In this document: positions 10,473 to 22,147 of the stretch, one piece after another | How the letters are laid out: each line of letters begins with the position of its first letter | Numbering within the stretch: the first letter of the stretch is position 1 | Program-made: the position numbers and the translations under genes | Assembly: GCA_910574455.1 (NCBI GenBank) | Contig: CAJSYZ010000005.1 | Coordinates: 1,922,001-1,986,000, forward strand | Source: Trichaptum fuscoviolaceum | Taxonomy: Eukaryota; Basidiomycota; Agaricomycetes; Hymenochaetales; Trichaptaceae | DNA length: 64,000 nucleotides | Direction: 5' to 3' | The notes under the pieces: model-generated | The model's database searches: none | What the model saw: only the letters and a program-made list of their open reading frames with translations | What the model was told of the DNA's origin: nothing

Positions 10473-11846
10473 CTAAGGCGTGTATACACGAAGTGCGTTG
10501 ATCTCCCAATACGCCTGCTGGAAAGCTTGGGGATTGTTGTTGACATCTGGTCGTATCGTCAGGCGCACACCAGTTACAAACTAGATTAAACACTTACAAT
10601 CTTCACAAGTACCTGAGCCACAACCAGCAGAACTGAATCGTGGACCAGCCCATGCTCCCTGTTGACAGTCAGCCATCATTATTAAAACAGAACCTTAATT
10701 TAGAGATGCAACTTACACAGAACGTTAAGTTGATAATGATATTGTGCGGCGTGAAGTGGGAGCTGAAGTCGCACTGCGTTGAGGGGAAGCTGGCCTCGGG
10801 CTTTCCCCACGACGGGCTGGGCGTGAGGTTCGGAGCGCCGTTGCGCACTTCGGCGGGCACGCTGTTGTCGCTGCGACTCCAGAAATACATCGCCATACCG
10901 TCGGCGTTCGTGCGCGTGATGACATACCAGCCTCCACCGGCGCTGTTAAAGCCGGACCCGTAGTTGTTTGCTTTGTTGAAGCTAGACCCACAGCCAGAGT
11001 TGTGGTTTACCGCCGTGTTGCAGTCGTCTGTGTGGGCCGTCCTATTGGAAGTGTTAGTGGATACGTACGTGTAAAGGCGATAGGTTTGAAATCAGGTGGA
11101 GTGGACGAGACGTACCCTGACTGTTGTCTGTTGTGTGGCATTGTACAACCTGCTGATGTGTGCAGCGAAGCAAGGTTCTGGCCTTGCAAATTGATACCTT
11201 GCGGGAAAGTTCTTGTTATAAGAAGTATTGCCGGGATGAAAGGCTCGCACATACCTTCGATAATATCGACTTCTCCGCCATCCGGCCAATTTTGGTTCGT
11301 AAGAGTCCAGAACGCGGGCCACTATACATGTATGTCGCAGCATCGAAGAAAAAGTTAATGTGATGCGCGAGGGAAAAGCTGTTGTACACCAACCTGAGCA
11401 CATCCCCAGGGCATGTGTTGGACGTCGAACACAATCACGGAATCCGTATATGCATTATTGGACACAATGCGGACGCTGTCGCGTCCTCGCGCACCCGGGG
11501 GGACAACGTTCTGATCGTCCCCACGAATGACAAACTTCCCAGGTGCGGCTGTGTCGGAAAGCAGTCAGCCTTACTGCAGTGTATAGAAGATGGCAATATA
11601 GAAGTTGGATGAACTCTGCTTACTGTATGTAAGATTGTTCGCTTGCGCGGTGGGTAGGTCGACGTAATTAACACGTCCTCCCGTCGGGTCGTTGAAGGTC
11701 TCCCATGTAAAGCCCTGCTTGAAGCTGTCGCCGACGAAGTTGTCCTGCAGGTGGAACGTTGTTGCGCTGACGGTGGCTGGAAGCGAAAGAAGGGTTGTGA
11801 TTGAGACCAAGATGAGTTGGGTGAGGCTCGAGCGTCGGCTAAGCAT
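10473..11846 (-). CDS. Secreted GH16 family endo-beta-glucanase-like enzyme
   Basis: The signal peptide is MLSRRSSLTQLILVSITTLL, cut near TVSA. The mature protein starts TTFHLQDNFVGDSFKQGFTW and continues in several short exons. The catalytic segment WPDGGEVDIIEG carries the GH16 E-x-D-x-x-E signature, with Glu nucleophile and Glu acid/base. It is followed by LASLHTSAGCTMPHNRQQSG, the Cys-rich CGSSFNKANNYGSGF stretch and the C-terminal CEDYVNNNPQAFQQAYWEIN, all typical of basidiomycete laminarinase/mixed-linkage GH16 enzymes. It likely hydrolyses beta-1,3(1,4/1,6)-glucan of the cell wall. The last intron lies near 10583 and the stop codon is at 10473-10475. It has no GPI or membrane anchor, so it is free or wall-bound. 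It is divergent from an aspartic protease gene 1.05 kb away. Confidence 0.9.
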
Positions 11847-12899
11847 ATTTGTAGATTGTACCAGGTACGAAGACTCAGAGCGAGTTGTTGTTATTCTAGG
11901 AGTAGAAGCACGAAGATAGAGTGACCATGGGTATGTTCTGGTATTTTATCTGGGCAGCACTGTCAGCTCGCTTCCACCGGACCCGTCAGCCTTGCCAGCC
12001 ACTCATAGAGAAGCCCAGAATCTCAAATATCCAATAGGAGAGGAACGAGTATTGCAAATCAGGATGTTGTATTGTTTCTTTGAGAAGTCAGGCTTTCTTT
12101 GAGGGATTTATCGTTGGAATAAAGATCATGGCCTATCACGTTGACCAACGAGACTGGAAGCAGAGTTGTAGGATCGACTAAGCCATCGTAATTATTGGTG
12201 TCCTTGTCCACTTACACGACGCGTCTGAGATGCAGCAGAGCGTGCTGTAGACTTGATGAAGTTCGGTGACCAGCCCGAGAGAGCGAACGACTTTGTTGAA
12301 CTGTACATTCAGGTTTACTCAACCCCGCCGGGCCTTCGATTCGTGAAGATGTTAAGTGAAGCAAGTTCGGTCTCAGACAGTCTGACAGTCATTCCAAGAG
12401 GTACTGATAGCAAGCAGAAGAACTTGATATCCTGAGCAGTAGAGTTGTGGGTGCTTACCCCTCGCCGTTCGTCTCAGAGACTTGACAACGACTGTGCGTG
12501 TCAGCCTTCGCAGACTCGGATATGGGCGTACTAGTACTACTAGTAGTAAGTCCGAGAACCGCCGCGGCGCTTAAAAGTTGAAGTCGCCGGCGTGACCGAG
12601 ACGCGTGAAACGAACGCGTCGAACCTTAGCACACTACCACCACCATCAATCACTCAAATTCTTAGAAATTGTGCTCTATAGTCCGATGGCTCTTGAAAAA
12701 CAATACGAACTCTTCGATGAGGGGCTAGAAATCTGGTTTGCTCTAAGTATCGAATGAAAATTAGCCCTCGACTATCAAATATGCAGGCTGGACTGGAATG
12801 CCCGCCCACAAGAAGTTCCAGAGTCGAAACAAAAACTAGAAACTTTTTCAGTCAATATTAGGCCCCTTCTTATCTCCTCCCTGGAACTGCTCCAACAAG
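11847..12899. promoter_or_regulatory. Divergent promoter region between two secreted-enzyme genes
   Basis: 1,053 bp without a supportable gene lie between the start codons of the GH16 gene (minus) and the aspartic protease gene (plus). A compact pair of overlapping palindromes (TACTAGTA and CTACTAGTAG) lies at about 12528-12547. The only open frames are short and unconvincing. Confidence 0.5.
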
Positions 12900-15029
12900 A
12901 TGTCATCGTCCTCTTTCAAGACGTCCTCTTTGGTTCTCCTTGCTCTGCCGTCTCTCTCCCATCTGGTAGCTGCGGAACTATTCTATGATGTCGGGATACA
13001 TCGATTTGCTGTTCGAGACCATGGTTTACTAAAAGACACAAAGACTCCGAGTGTGAATCTTACAGAGATTCCTGTTTTCAACCCACGACTTGTGGTGAGT
13101 TCTTCACTTGACTCTTCATGGAAGCATTTTGTCTGAAGCTTTGAATCTAGCAGAAAGAACTCAGACGGGTCTTTGCTAAATACGAGTTCGCGGACGAGAC
13201 TCTTCAAGGACTGCACTTGGCACCCGAACTGAACATCTCGCTGGTAAACGAATTCCCCGTGTTCGATGATCCCAATGCAGTTTTCATGTTTCCAGCAAAT
13301 CCCAACCTCACTGTGCCCAGACCGCCTCACCTTGCCCCGCTTTCCTTTCCGCAATCCACTCTTTCTCTCACTGACTGGATGCTCAACGGAATCGACATGC
13401 TGTACTATGGAAATCTGCAGATGGGAACGCCGTGGCAGACACTGTCTGTTGACATTGATACAGGCTCAGCTGACCTTTGGGTCGTGTCGAATTGCCCCGA
13501 ATGTGGCCAGAAACAGTACAATCCACAGTTTAGCTCGTCTTATGCAGATACCGAAGAGGAATTTTCGATTGTTTATGTACGTTCGCATAGTCTGGTTTTG
13601 AGCACCACGAGACTCACTACACTATTTCTGAACTAGGGTGCTGGAAGTGTGCTTGGTACGATCGGGCATGAAACCGTGTCGATGGCGGGGTTGACTGTCA
13701 CAAACCAGACAATCGGTCTCGTCGACACGGAGTCGCACGACTTCGACGGATATCCGAACAGCGGAATTCTGGGCCTAGCTTTCAGCACCATTGCGACCTT
13801 TGGACAGCCAACGTTATTTGAGAATCTCATGATGAACCAACAAGTCCTCATGCCGTTCTTCTCCGTCCATCTGTCGAGGAGACAGAAGGCCGGCTCAGAA
13901 GTGAGTTGTTATTCTCGCTTCCCTCGATAGCATCTGTGATGAGAGGGTACCGCTCTTGATATGGCGGACAACATTCAGCTTGATCTGTCAGTGCGAGGGC
14001 GGCGTTCTTTATGACGTGCGCTGATCATGCCCTATTCCCTTTATTAAGGTCTGTTTAGGGTGTTATGACGTTAGCAAGACGACAGGACCAGTTTCGTGGG
14101 TACCCGTAGTATCGAAGACCTACTGGACTGTTCATATGGATGGCATGAGAATGAACTCGACCAGTGTGAAAACAGATGTGAAAGCAGTGAGCATTAATTT
14201 GAGCCGGTAGTCTCCTACGTTCTCCTCACCGATGTCACCAGATCATTGATACGGGCACAACCTTCCTATATGTGCCAGACCTGGTCGCACAGGAGTTCTA
14301 CCAGACGGTAGGTGATTTACCCCGCGAGAGATTCTCGATCGACCGGCAGTGACTAAACCGAACACTTCAACAGATTCCCGGGGCGAAAACGGTTAATCAA
14401 TTTGGTCCTGGTACGTCCTGCATCATTGTGATGCTGTGCTTCAGCGCCCAGTAAAGCGTATCAAATATTAATCTTAGACTGATTGATAGGCCTTTACTCG
14501 TTCCCGTGCGCATCAAAGCTCGACATTGCGTTCCAATTTGGAGCGAATGAGTTCCCCATCAACCAGCGCGACTTCAATATGGGCAAGACTGCTGCGAATT
14601 CCACGTACGGCATTCCTGTCTATGAGACAGTACCTTGCGCTCACCGTATGCTTGATTTCCCCTAGAGACTGTGTTGGTAGCATTATCTCACTTGGCGCGT
14701 CGTTCCCAGACGACATTGCAATCATAGGTCAGTCTCGAGCATTTTCTCCCGCAGTGGGGCCTTGTGGATGCATGCGGCCCCGAATTGTTGCTGTGGCAAG
14801 GTCGCTAATGTTTGCATTTGTCTCACGATCTCTCAGGCGACGAGTTTCTCAAGTCCTGTAAGTACAAGTGATGCGGCGCGTCGCGCATGCCAACCATGTG
14901 ACAGCGGTTGACTGACTAACGTGTGTGTTCGTTGTTTGTTTGAAAACTCTTGCAGGGTACACGGTGTACGATTACTCGAATGGCGCACGCGTGGGGTTCG
15001 CGCCGAGCATCAATAATATCAACACCTAG
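12900..15029 (+). CDS. Pepsin-like aspartic protease (family A1)
   Basis: A multi-exon gene encodes about 500 aa. The signal peptide MSSSSFKTSSLVLLALPSLS ends near VAAE and is followed by a propeptide. The first active-site segment is VDIDTGSADLWVVS and the second is IIDTGTTFLYVPD, so both catalytic Asp residues are present. The flap-side region LYYGNLQMGTPWQTL fits family A1. The chain ends YTVYDYSNGARVGFAPSINN, as expected for this family. Exons 5' to 3' include VCLGCYDVSKTTGPVSWVPV after a comparatively long intron (about 13902-14048). No GPI signal is seen, so the enzyme is probably secreted or vacuolar, degrading protein at acid pH. The short exon carrying the region just before DDIAIIG (about 14660-14730) has less certain borders. 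Confidence 0.88.
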
Positions 15030-16195
15030 AACACTGATGGAACGCAAGCCGGAACAAGATATAGGCCGGCCATAAGCACTCTGTTGGTTATAGTTTCATA
15101 GATGCGTTCTAGCCGTCACCGGGCTGTTAAGAGTCGGAGACGAATGCGAGGCGAGTGACGATCACAATTTGTAATGTCCACCGTCAATCTTTAATCTTTA
15201 TCCGGCCGTGCTTCTGCTGCATCGCGATCCAATTCAATACGGGGACTCAGGAACGCATGGTGTTCAGCACCAGAAGCTGATAAGGCGGGCGGGCTTGAGC
15301 CTTCGTAACTGCGCAATAACGCGTCCGCCGGCTAAGGTCACGGCCTGATGTCGTGATTGAGGGTGTCCGCTGCGCGCTACGCATTTGCATGCTGGCGACC
15401 CGTCCATTGCTCCGAATGGGTGAGATCAATTAGCCATCCCGGGATGGGTGTTGCCAACCCCACAACGTTTTTCTCGTCTATGATATGATATTTGTGAGGG
15501 AGATCATATCAGACGTGTCCCGGAGATGGTCGAGTGACGTTCAGAGCTCATAGTAATAACCGGTGCCGCTTCCTCACACACCCAAAGCAAGAAGCTGGAT
15601 GTCTTGAGAATATAGCAGGAACTTGATGAAAACAGGAGATAGATCTGAGATAGAGGAGGACGTAAGAAACCCAAAACGAAGGTGTGCTGCGAATTTGAGT
15701 GTCTCGGCCAGCGAAGGAGGTAACCCGTCAAGTTCCCACGACAGATACAGATGTCCTCCCAATTCCAGAGAATACCTGTTCTCTTCAACCTACACGTCGC
15801 GCTCGCCGCTCTCCCCCACGCCTTCCCCCCTCTCCCTTCACACTAAAAGTTACAGTCGCCACGCATCTGTACTACAAGCCTATATAACTGGTCTAATACC
15901 CGGTTTACGACTTTATTCTTACGACTACTCTCCGAGCGCGAACTTGACTGTTTGTGGAAAACAGCCGAGCCGTCATATGCGACCGTGACTACCGCTACTA
16001 CACACCTAATATCTCGAAGAGCCCCACTGTCTATTATTGCAAGCATTCGTTACCACTGAACTCGCTGGCTGGGAGTGGCGAGCGGACGGGCTTACACCAA
16101 GGACGACCAGTTTACGCGCTATTGTCCACTCTGCTTCCGACCAGAGCTGTTGACTTCACCAGGATCTTCAGGTGCTCGAGGGGGACAAATACATA
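15030..16195. promoter_or_regulatory. Intergenic region; TATA box upstream of the RhoGAP gene
   Basis: No gene is recognised. TATATAA at 15881-15887 lies 309 nt before the first usable ATG of the RhoGAP frame. A TTCAG acceptor at 16166-16170 precedes that frame, so a noncoding or short coding upstream exon spliced to 16171 is plausible. Confidence 0.45.
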
Positions 16196-19100
16196 ATGCT
16201 CGCGACAATGCCGAGTGGCACGACCCACAACGTCGCGCAAGGGGTGCCCGCGAATGCCGAAGAAGACCGACTCTGCGCAGGTTGCAATCGGTCGGTGAGC
16301 AGCGAGACGGGTGGGGTCGTAGTGGCGTTTGGTAATTCGTTGTGGCACGTCGACTGGTGCGTGCTTTCGTGTTCTAGACTAATCTAACGCGCATCCATGC
16401 TGATCTTAGAGCGCGTCTTACCCATTAGCTTCAAGTGTGCAAAGTGTGGAAATCAGGTCAATGTGAGTACCGCGTCCGGAATGGTCTGATTAGAATGAAA
16501 CGCTAATCTCATTATCTGCCCCCGATTTCAAGGCGGACACAAACCTACTCCTTCTTTCAGATGGTTCGCCTGTTTGCGCGAACTGCTACAACTGCAAAGT
16601 ATGCAACCTTCCCATTCTCGACGAGGCCGTCATGACTGGCGACGACTCGTACCACGCTGCTTGTTTTACGTGTCGAAGTTGCAAGAACCGCATCGACGAG
16701 CTTGTCTTCGCGAAGACAAGTCAAGGTTTCTATTGTATGAAATGTCACAATGAACGCGTAGCGCGCAGTAGACGGCACATGGCGAAACATAAGCAGCGCG
16801 AACGAGAAAGGGCGGCAATGGGAAGTTCAAGTGGGCGAAGCACTGGAAGCAACAACAGAGCAGAGGATGATCATAACGGGGTACGTCACCGATAGATCGA
16901 AGCAATGGAATTGAGCTCACTTCTCATTCAAAGGTGTATCAACAAGATAGCCTTTCATCAAATAAGGGCCGACGAGGTTATGCATCTGGAGGCTCGTCTA
17001 ACGATGACCACTCGCGCGGGACTCGCCCGCTGAACACCTCACAAGCACGTCCGCGTACTTCTGATTCATCCAATCCCGGGGAACAAAGCGTAGTGGATGC
17101 GTCTTTCGTCTCGACAAATAGTGTAGCAAACGCAACTGTGATGCCACTTCTTCAAGCGAGCTCCGACCATCGGCCTGCGTCGCCTGCTCCTCCGTCCGTG
17201 TCGATTAGTGTCGCTGGTCCGACTTCTACCTCACCGGCAGCGGGCGGTTCGAGTAAGGTGAATTCTCAGCGTTCACGGTCTGATTCGCAGGCACAAGCCG
17301 TGGCGTCAGAAGGTGCCCCGAGTAGATCGCGTCCGTCACTGGATGGGCCGCCACCTCCGCCCTACTCTGTAACTCCGCCTCCAAAGTCTGCGAACTCTGG
17401 CGGCGATTCCGCCCGTAGTTCGTTGTCTTACGGCTATAACAACAGCACTAGTGCACCTGTATCACCATCGTTGACAGCTCCGACCTCGCATGAGGGATCA
17501 GTGTCAGCGCCTAGTGGCGTTAGTCTCGAACAATCCCCGTCAACGTCGTTGCCGTACCTCAATGGAGGCGCCAAGGAACACCCTCACTCTCCGTCTGAAG
17601 GGGAGCAAAGTAAGCGCGCAAAACGCTATGATGATGGCACCAGGCCGCTTTCAATCCTACTGCAGCCTTCTGGAAGTAGCACCACCGGGCTTACAGTCGC
17701 GAAGGACAAGCGGTCGAAGCGTGGCTCGATCAATCCTGGCCTTCAGTTAGAAGCGTCGAAAATGTTCAATTTTTATTCCAACCGAACGTCTTCTGCACCT
17801 TCGAGCCCTCATGCACCGGGTAGTGCATCACCTCCGCCTGGCTCACACGCCCGAACGCAGTCGCCTACTCAACACATGAATGGTAGAGACTCGCCCAGAG
17901 TAGCCTCCCCTCTCCGTGACTACTTTGTCGGGGTAGAGGCAGACAGCTCGGGTTCGACGTCCGCCTCGTTTTACTCGCCTGCAACCTCTCCTCGTCTAGC
18001 CAAGTCAAATTCTCCTTCTTCACCACGTAGTGCGAGTGGGCCAGCTTCTGCACAGACATCAGCAAGGGCGCCACCGAAAGAATTCTTGTCGAAACTTCCG
18101 CCACGAGGGGATAGCCTAAATAGCACGTTGGATTCGGCTGGGGTCAAGAATACAGTTTTCCAGGCGCCTGAACATTATCTTCCTACGGGTCGGTCTTCTA
18201 CTTCTCCGAATGGCTTAGCTGCTCCGAAGTCAACACTTAGGACACAACGCTCGTTCGACGAGCGAGGTGGCCGTCTCTCGCCACGGAAAGCAGAATTTGG
18301 TGCCGACAGTGGGAGGAGAAGCCGGTCTGTGAGCCCTAAACCACCCGACGTACCAAGGAGCATAGAAAGTGGGACAGATACTGAGACGGATCTGGGCAAC
18401 GATTCGGACGATATCACCCAGATTTATATGGAGAGGATCAATGAAGAACCACCTCGCGAAAGAGCGTCTTCGCGACCCCCTGCTCTCCCTCCTAAAGATA
18501 TGGCGTCTTCCCGTGCAGACGAGCAGCGAAACCGAAGCTTGTCGTTTTCCGAGGCGTCTGGTAATGAGGACGCAGATCTTGTGCATTTGGATAAAGAAGC
18601 GCCCGATAGCCCTAACCCAGTGTCTTCCATGGAGTCTAGGACATCTGGCTTTTTCATAGCCCCGGCGCTTCCTCCAATGCGCTTCTCGATGAATGGTGCC
18701 GACTTCCGAGACATCCTGAACAACCTTGGAGGTGCTTCGACGCAAACATTGCAGGCTGAAAAGAGAGAGTCGCAGACCATCACTGTTGTCGTTGAAGAGA
18801 AGGCGGAAGATTTGTCTGCTGCGAGGACACCGACAAGCATTGCTTCCACTGTCACGCCTAAAACCCAGCAACAAGGCGCTAAAAATAATAGTGCTGAGGC
18901 GAACGACTCGCTGAAAGTGACAAGGTCTACATCTCCTGATACAATCATTGGTCCTCTTGAGAATGGAAGATCTGGTCTCTCCCGTTCCGCTTCCATCAGT
19001 CCTTCGTCGCCCATAGCTCCAGAGACACCGAGGAAGATGTCGCACCGAGCCTCGCGGTCGGAGACGGCTGTCAAGATTCTCGATGAGCCCGGCTCTCCAC

Positions 19101-21595
19101 GATCAAATGCCGAATTCAGCCAGCCAACGTCCCCGAAACTGACGGTGGACGGCTTCGAAGGTCGTAACAGACTTGATTCTTATGTATCCCTTCAGGTTAA
19201 TGGCGTACCGACGAGTGAGCAGGCGACTCCTAGATCATCAGAAAATTCGGATCGTCGCCCTTCGTTATCCAGACATGATTCTTCTGAGCTTGTCTCCCGT
19301 CGACTCAAGGAAGCGCTGACTGACGCAAGTGAAAGGGGATCCGACTACGTCAAACTTGATCGAGCGTTCATTGAAGCCATTTTAACTTCTCTCGAACAGA
19401 AGAATAGGCAAGTGAACGAGATATCGAGCAAGCTTGACGGCATGAAGGTACAGTGCTTGCCTTGTATTATTTCTACTGTCTCTTGCTAACATATAGTCAC
19501 CAGAGAACGAGCCAGATGATGTTCGACGGTCTTTCAGTAGCGCAAGAAGAGTACGACCAGGAATGCCAGGCTAGACGGAATGCGGAGTCTGAAGTTTCTC
19601 GCCTCAAGATTGAGCTGTCAGGTCAGGCTGCGAGGCTTACTGCATTGCAAGGGGATGATCGTCGGCGGGAGGTTCAAAAACAGCTCACCCAGGAACTATC
19701 GAAGAATCTTACCGGGTTAGAAAAGGACTTATCCAAGCTGAAGGTAGAAAGGGACATGACACTCGCTGAAGTGGAGGAGCTCTCTGCGTCCAAGAGGTTT
19801 GTATTCTACCTCTCTTACCCATGTATGCGCTCATTGACATGTCTATTCTAGTTCACCGATTTCGGGAGATCTACCTGTTGCCTCGGTTAGCCGTTCATTG
19901 ACTATGCGTCTGGATAATATCAAGAAGCAGTATCAGCATGAGCTTGTACCCCTCACGCAGCAAAGGGAGGCTCTTTTCAGAGAGATCGCCGAACTGAAGG
20001 AGGCGAGAGACATTTTCCTCGAGGAGACTGCGGTGCTTAACGCGCGGAACGAGGAGCTAGCTCAGTTAAACTCTCAGTATGAGCGCCGCACAGAATCAAA
20101 CGCTCAAAACTCCTCCGGTCATTCGAAAGAGAAGTCTCTTCCTACTATTCAGGCCGCTAATCCGTCGAAGAACTCGTTTGATACCTGGAAGGCTCGTCAG
20201 GCACCGCCTATTGTCAACACGACGTCAACGACCTCTACATCTAGTTCAACGACTCTCTACGAGGAGCCTGCCGACATCCGGACTACTATTCAGAAGCCTA
20301 CGATTGCCAAGGTGGATGAGACTCCAACCACTCAGCGGACACGGATCGGTCTGCGGTGGCCTGGGAACAAGCTTAAAGAGATAGTTTCACCGGCTGCTGG
20401 TGACAACGCGAAGAGCAGGAAGAATCTAGATCATGCCTTCCAACAGCTCAGCATTCTTCGTTTCGCACGTTGTGACCACTGTGGCGATAAGATGTGGGGT
20501 TCACAAGTTCGATGCTCTGGTAAGTTCTTCCGGAGCGTTCATTACTCCATTAACATTGACGTAATTTTAATTTCTGTGATTTAGCTTGCAATCTTGCCGT
20601 TCACGTGCGCTGCGTGAACCTTGTTCAGACGACCTGTATGCACGATGCATCGACTAATGGGCACGATGACCATATGCATGATGGACCACCACGTAAGCTA
20701 GTTTCGATTATGTTCATTGTTTTTTTTCCAGCTAATTCATGGGTACAGCGCCGTCTATGTTTGGGAGGGATCTCATTGAACAAGTTAGGGCTGACGCAAG
20801 AGGCTCTGATCGGTTCATTCCTGTCATAGTAGAAAAGTGCATAAAGGCGGTGGAAGACTCAGGTGCGTACCCCACGCTGCGGTTTAACTTCTGATGTTTA
20901 ACTCACTCTTTTTTCGAAGGGATGGATTATGAGGGTATATATCGTAAGACTGGAGGGTCTGGGCAGTCGAAGGCCATTACCTCCTTATTCGAACGTGGCA
21001 ACTACGAGGCGTTTGACTTATGTGATTCTGATGCTTTCAATGATATTTCGAGTGTCACGTCAGTGATGAAGAACTACTTCCGTTCCCTGCCAAACCCTCT
21101 GTTGACGTACACATTACATGAGGCGTTTGTCTCTGCTGCTGGTGAGCATTTACTTTTTTTTTGTGATATGCACCAAGCGCTGATTATGTTTGTACAGTTA
21201 TACGTGACCCAGAGAGCAAGGCTAAGTCTTTGAAAGATTTGGTGACACAATTGCCTTCTGAGCATTACCACACCCTGAGCTATCTCATGCTTCACCTTCA
21301 CCGGTAAGCACCTCGTTTAGACATAAGATACATGTTGTCTAACGTGTGTGGCTTTTCAGGGTACAACAGAAGGCTGATGTCAATCTGATGACCGCACGCA
21401 ACCTTGGTGTTATATTTGGACGTAAGCACAGGCCAAATAATACCTTAATTCATAGACTAATGTGCTCATTGTACAGCGACTCTCATGCGCTCCCGTGATG
21501 CAAGCCGGGAGTTTGCAGACATGGCCGGAAAGTCGCTTGCGATCGAATGGCTGATTGAAAACGCGCTAACCGTCTTCAGCGCCTCACGTTCTTAA
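16196..21595 (+). CDS. LIM-LIM-C1-RhoGAP Rho GTPase-activating protein
   Basis: A long multi-exon gene encodes roughly 1,500 aa. Two N-terminal LIM zinc fingers begin at LCAGCNRSVSS...HVDWC|FKCAKC and CKVCNLPILDEAVM...YCMKCH. A Ser/Pro-rich disordered region of about 800 residues follows with many SP and SPR sites. Next is a coiled coil (about 19380-20100; EELAQLNSQYERR region). A C1 finger follows with H-x12-C-x2-C spacing (ARCDHCGDKMWGSQVRC, CNLAVHVRC). The C-terminal RhoGAP domain contains the arginine finger in YEGIYRKTGG and the KNYFRSLPNPLL and MTARNLGVIFGPTLMRSRD motifs. It should switch off Rho/Cdc42 in polarity and cell-wall control, like yeast Rga1/Rga2. The start is the first ATG in the LIM frame; an upstream exon cannot be excluded. 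Confidence 0.88.
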
Positions 21596-22147
21596 CATGC
21601 CTATTTTATTCTTTAAACTCGTCCTATCCGACATCTCACACTCTTCTTCAGTCGCATATGTTCCTATGGATGTATTATCTTGGATGTCATTCGTTTTGTT
21701 TTCGGGGAGTTTAACGAGGGACGTTCGCTTCGCATGGAAGTACATATCGTTTACCTGCTTTCCATATTTCTTGCTTTTCCCTGCTTCATCTCTTTGCATA
21801 TTCACCCATTGTTCTTCGGCCACTCTCATTGTTATGGTGTTATTTTTCTTGCATTGGTTCCCCTTTCTGTTTTTCCTTCTGATTGGTTCCTCTACGTAGC
21901 CGCATTCGTTCATTAGGATACCCTCGTCGACCATGTAAATTATATGGTGCTATAAGTCTGGCAATACAGTAAATTGGTTAATATTGTACAAAGTTACAAA
22001 AGATATACGAAGACAGATTGCTGAAGAAATATATGTTACAGTGGATTGGAAATGAAAACAGAGCAGGATAGAATAAACGCGTCGAAACCAAAAAGACAGA
22101 GCGAATGGTTAAAAAAAATTGAAAAGTAGCTCGTTCTGTAGTCATAA
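21596..22147. other. Convergent 3' intergenic region
   Basis: An AT- and pyrimidine-rich spacer lies between the 3' ends of the RhoGAP gene and the BTB gene. It presumably holds both polyadenylation regions. The open frames in it (for example 21597-21899) are low-complexity hydrophobic products of the T-rich sequence and are not supported as genes. Confidence 0.5.

Noticed and set aside
18230..19045. 271-codon open frame antisense to the RhoGAP gene
   Set aside because: It mirrors the Ser/Pro-rich coding strand, whose codon use keeps the opposite frame open; no motif, promoter or exon structure of its own.
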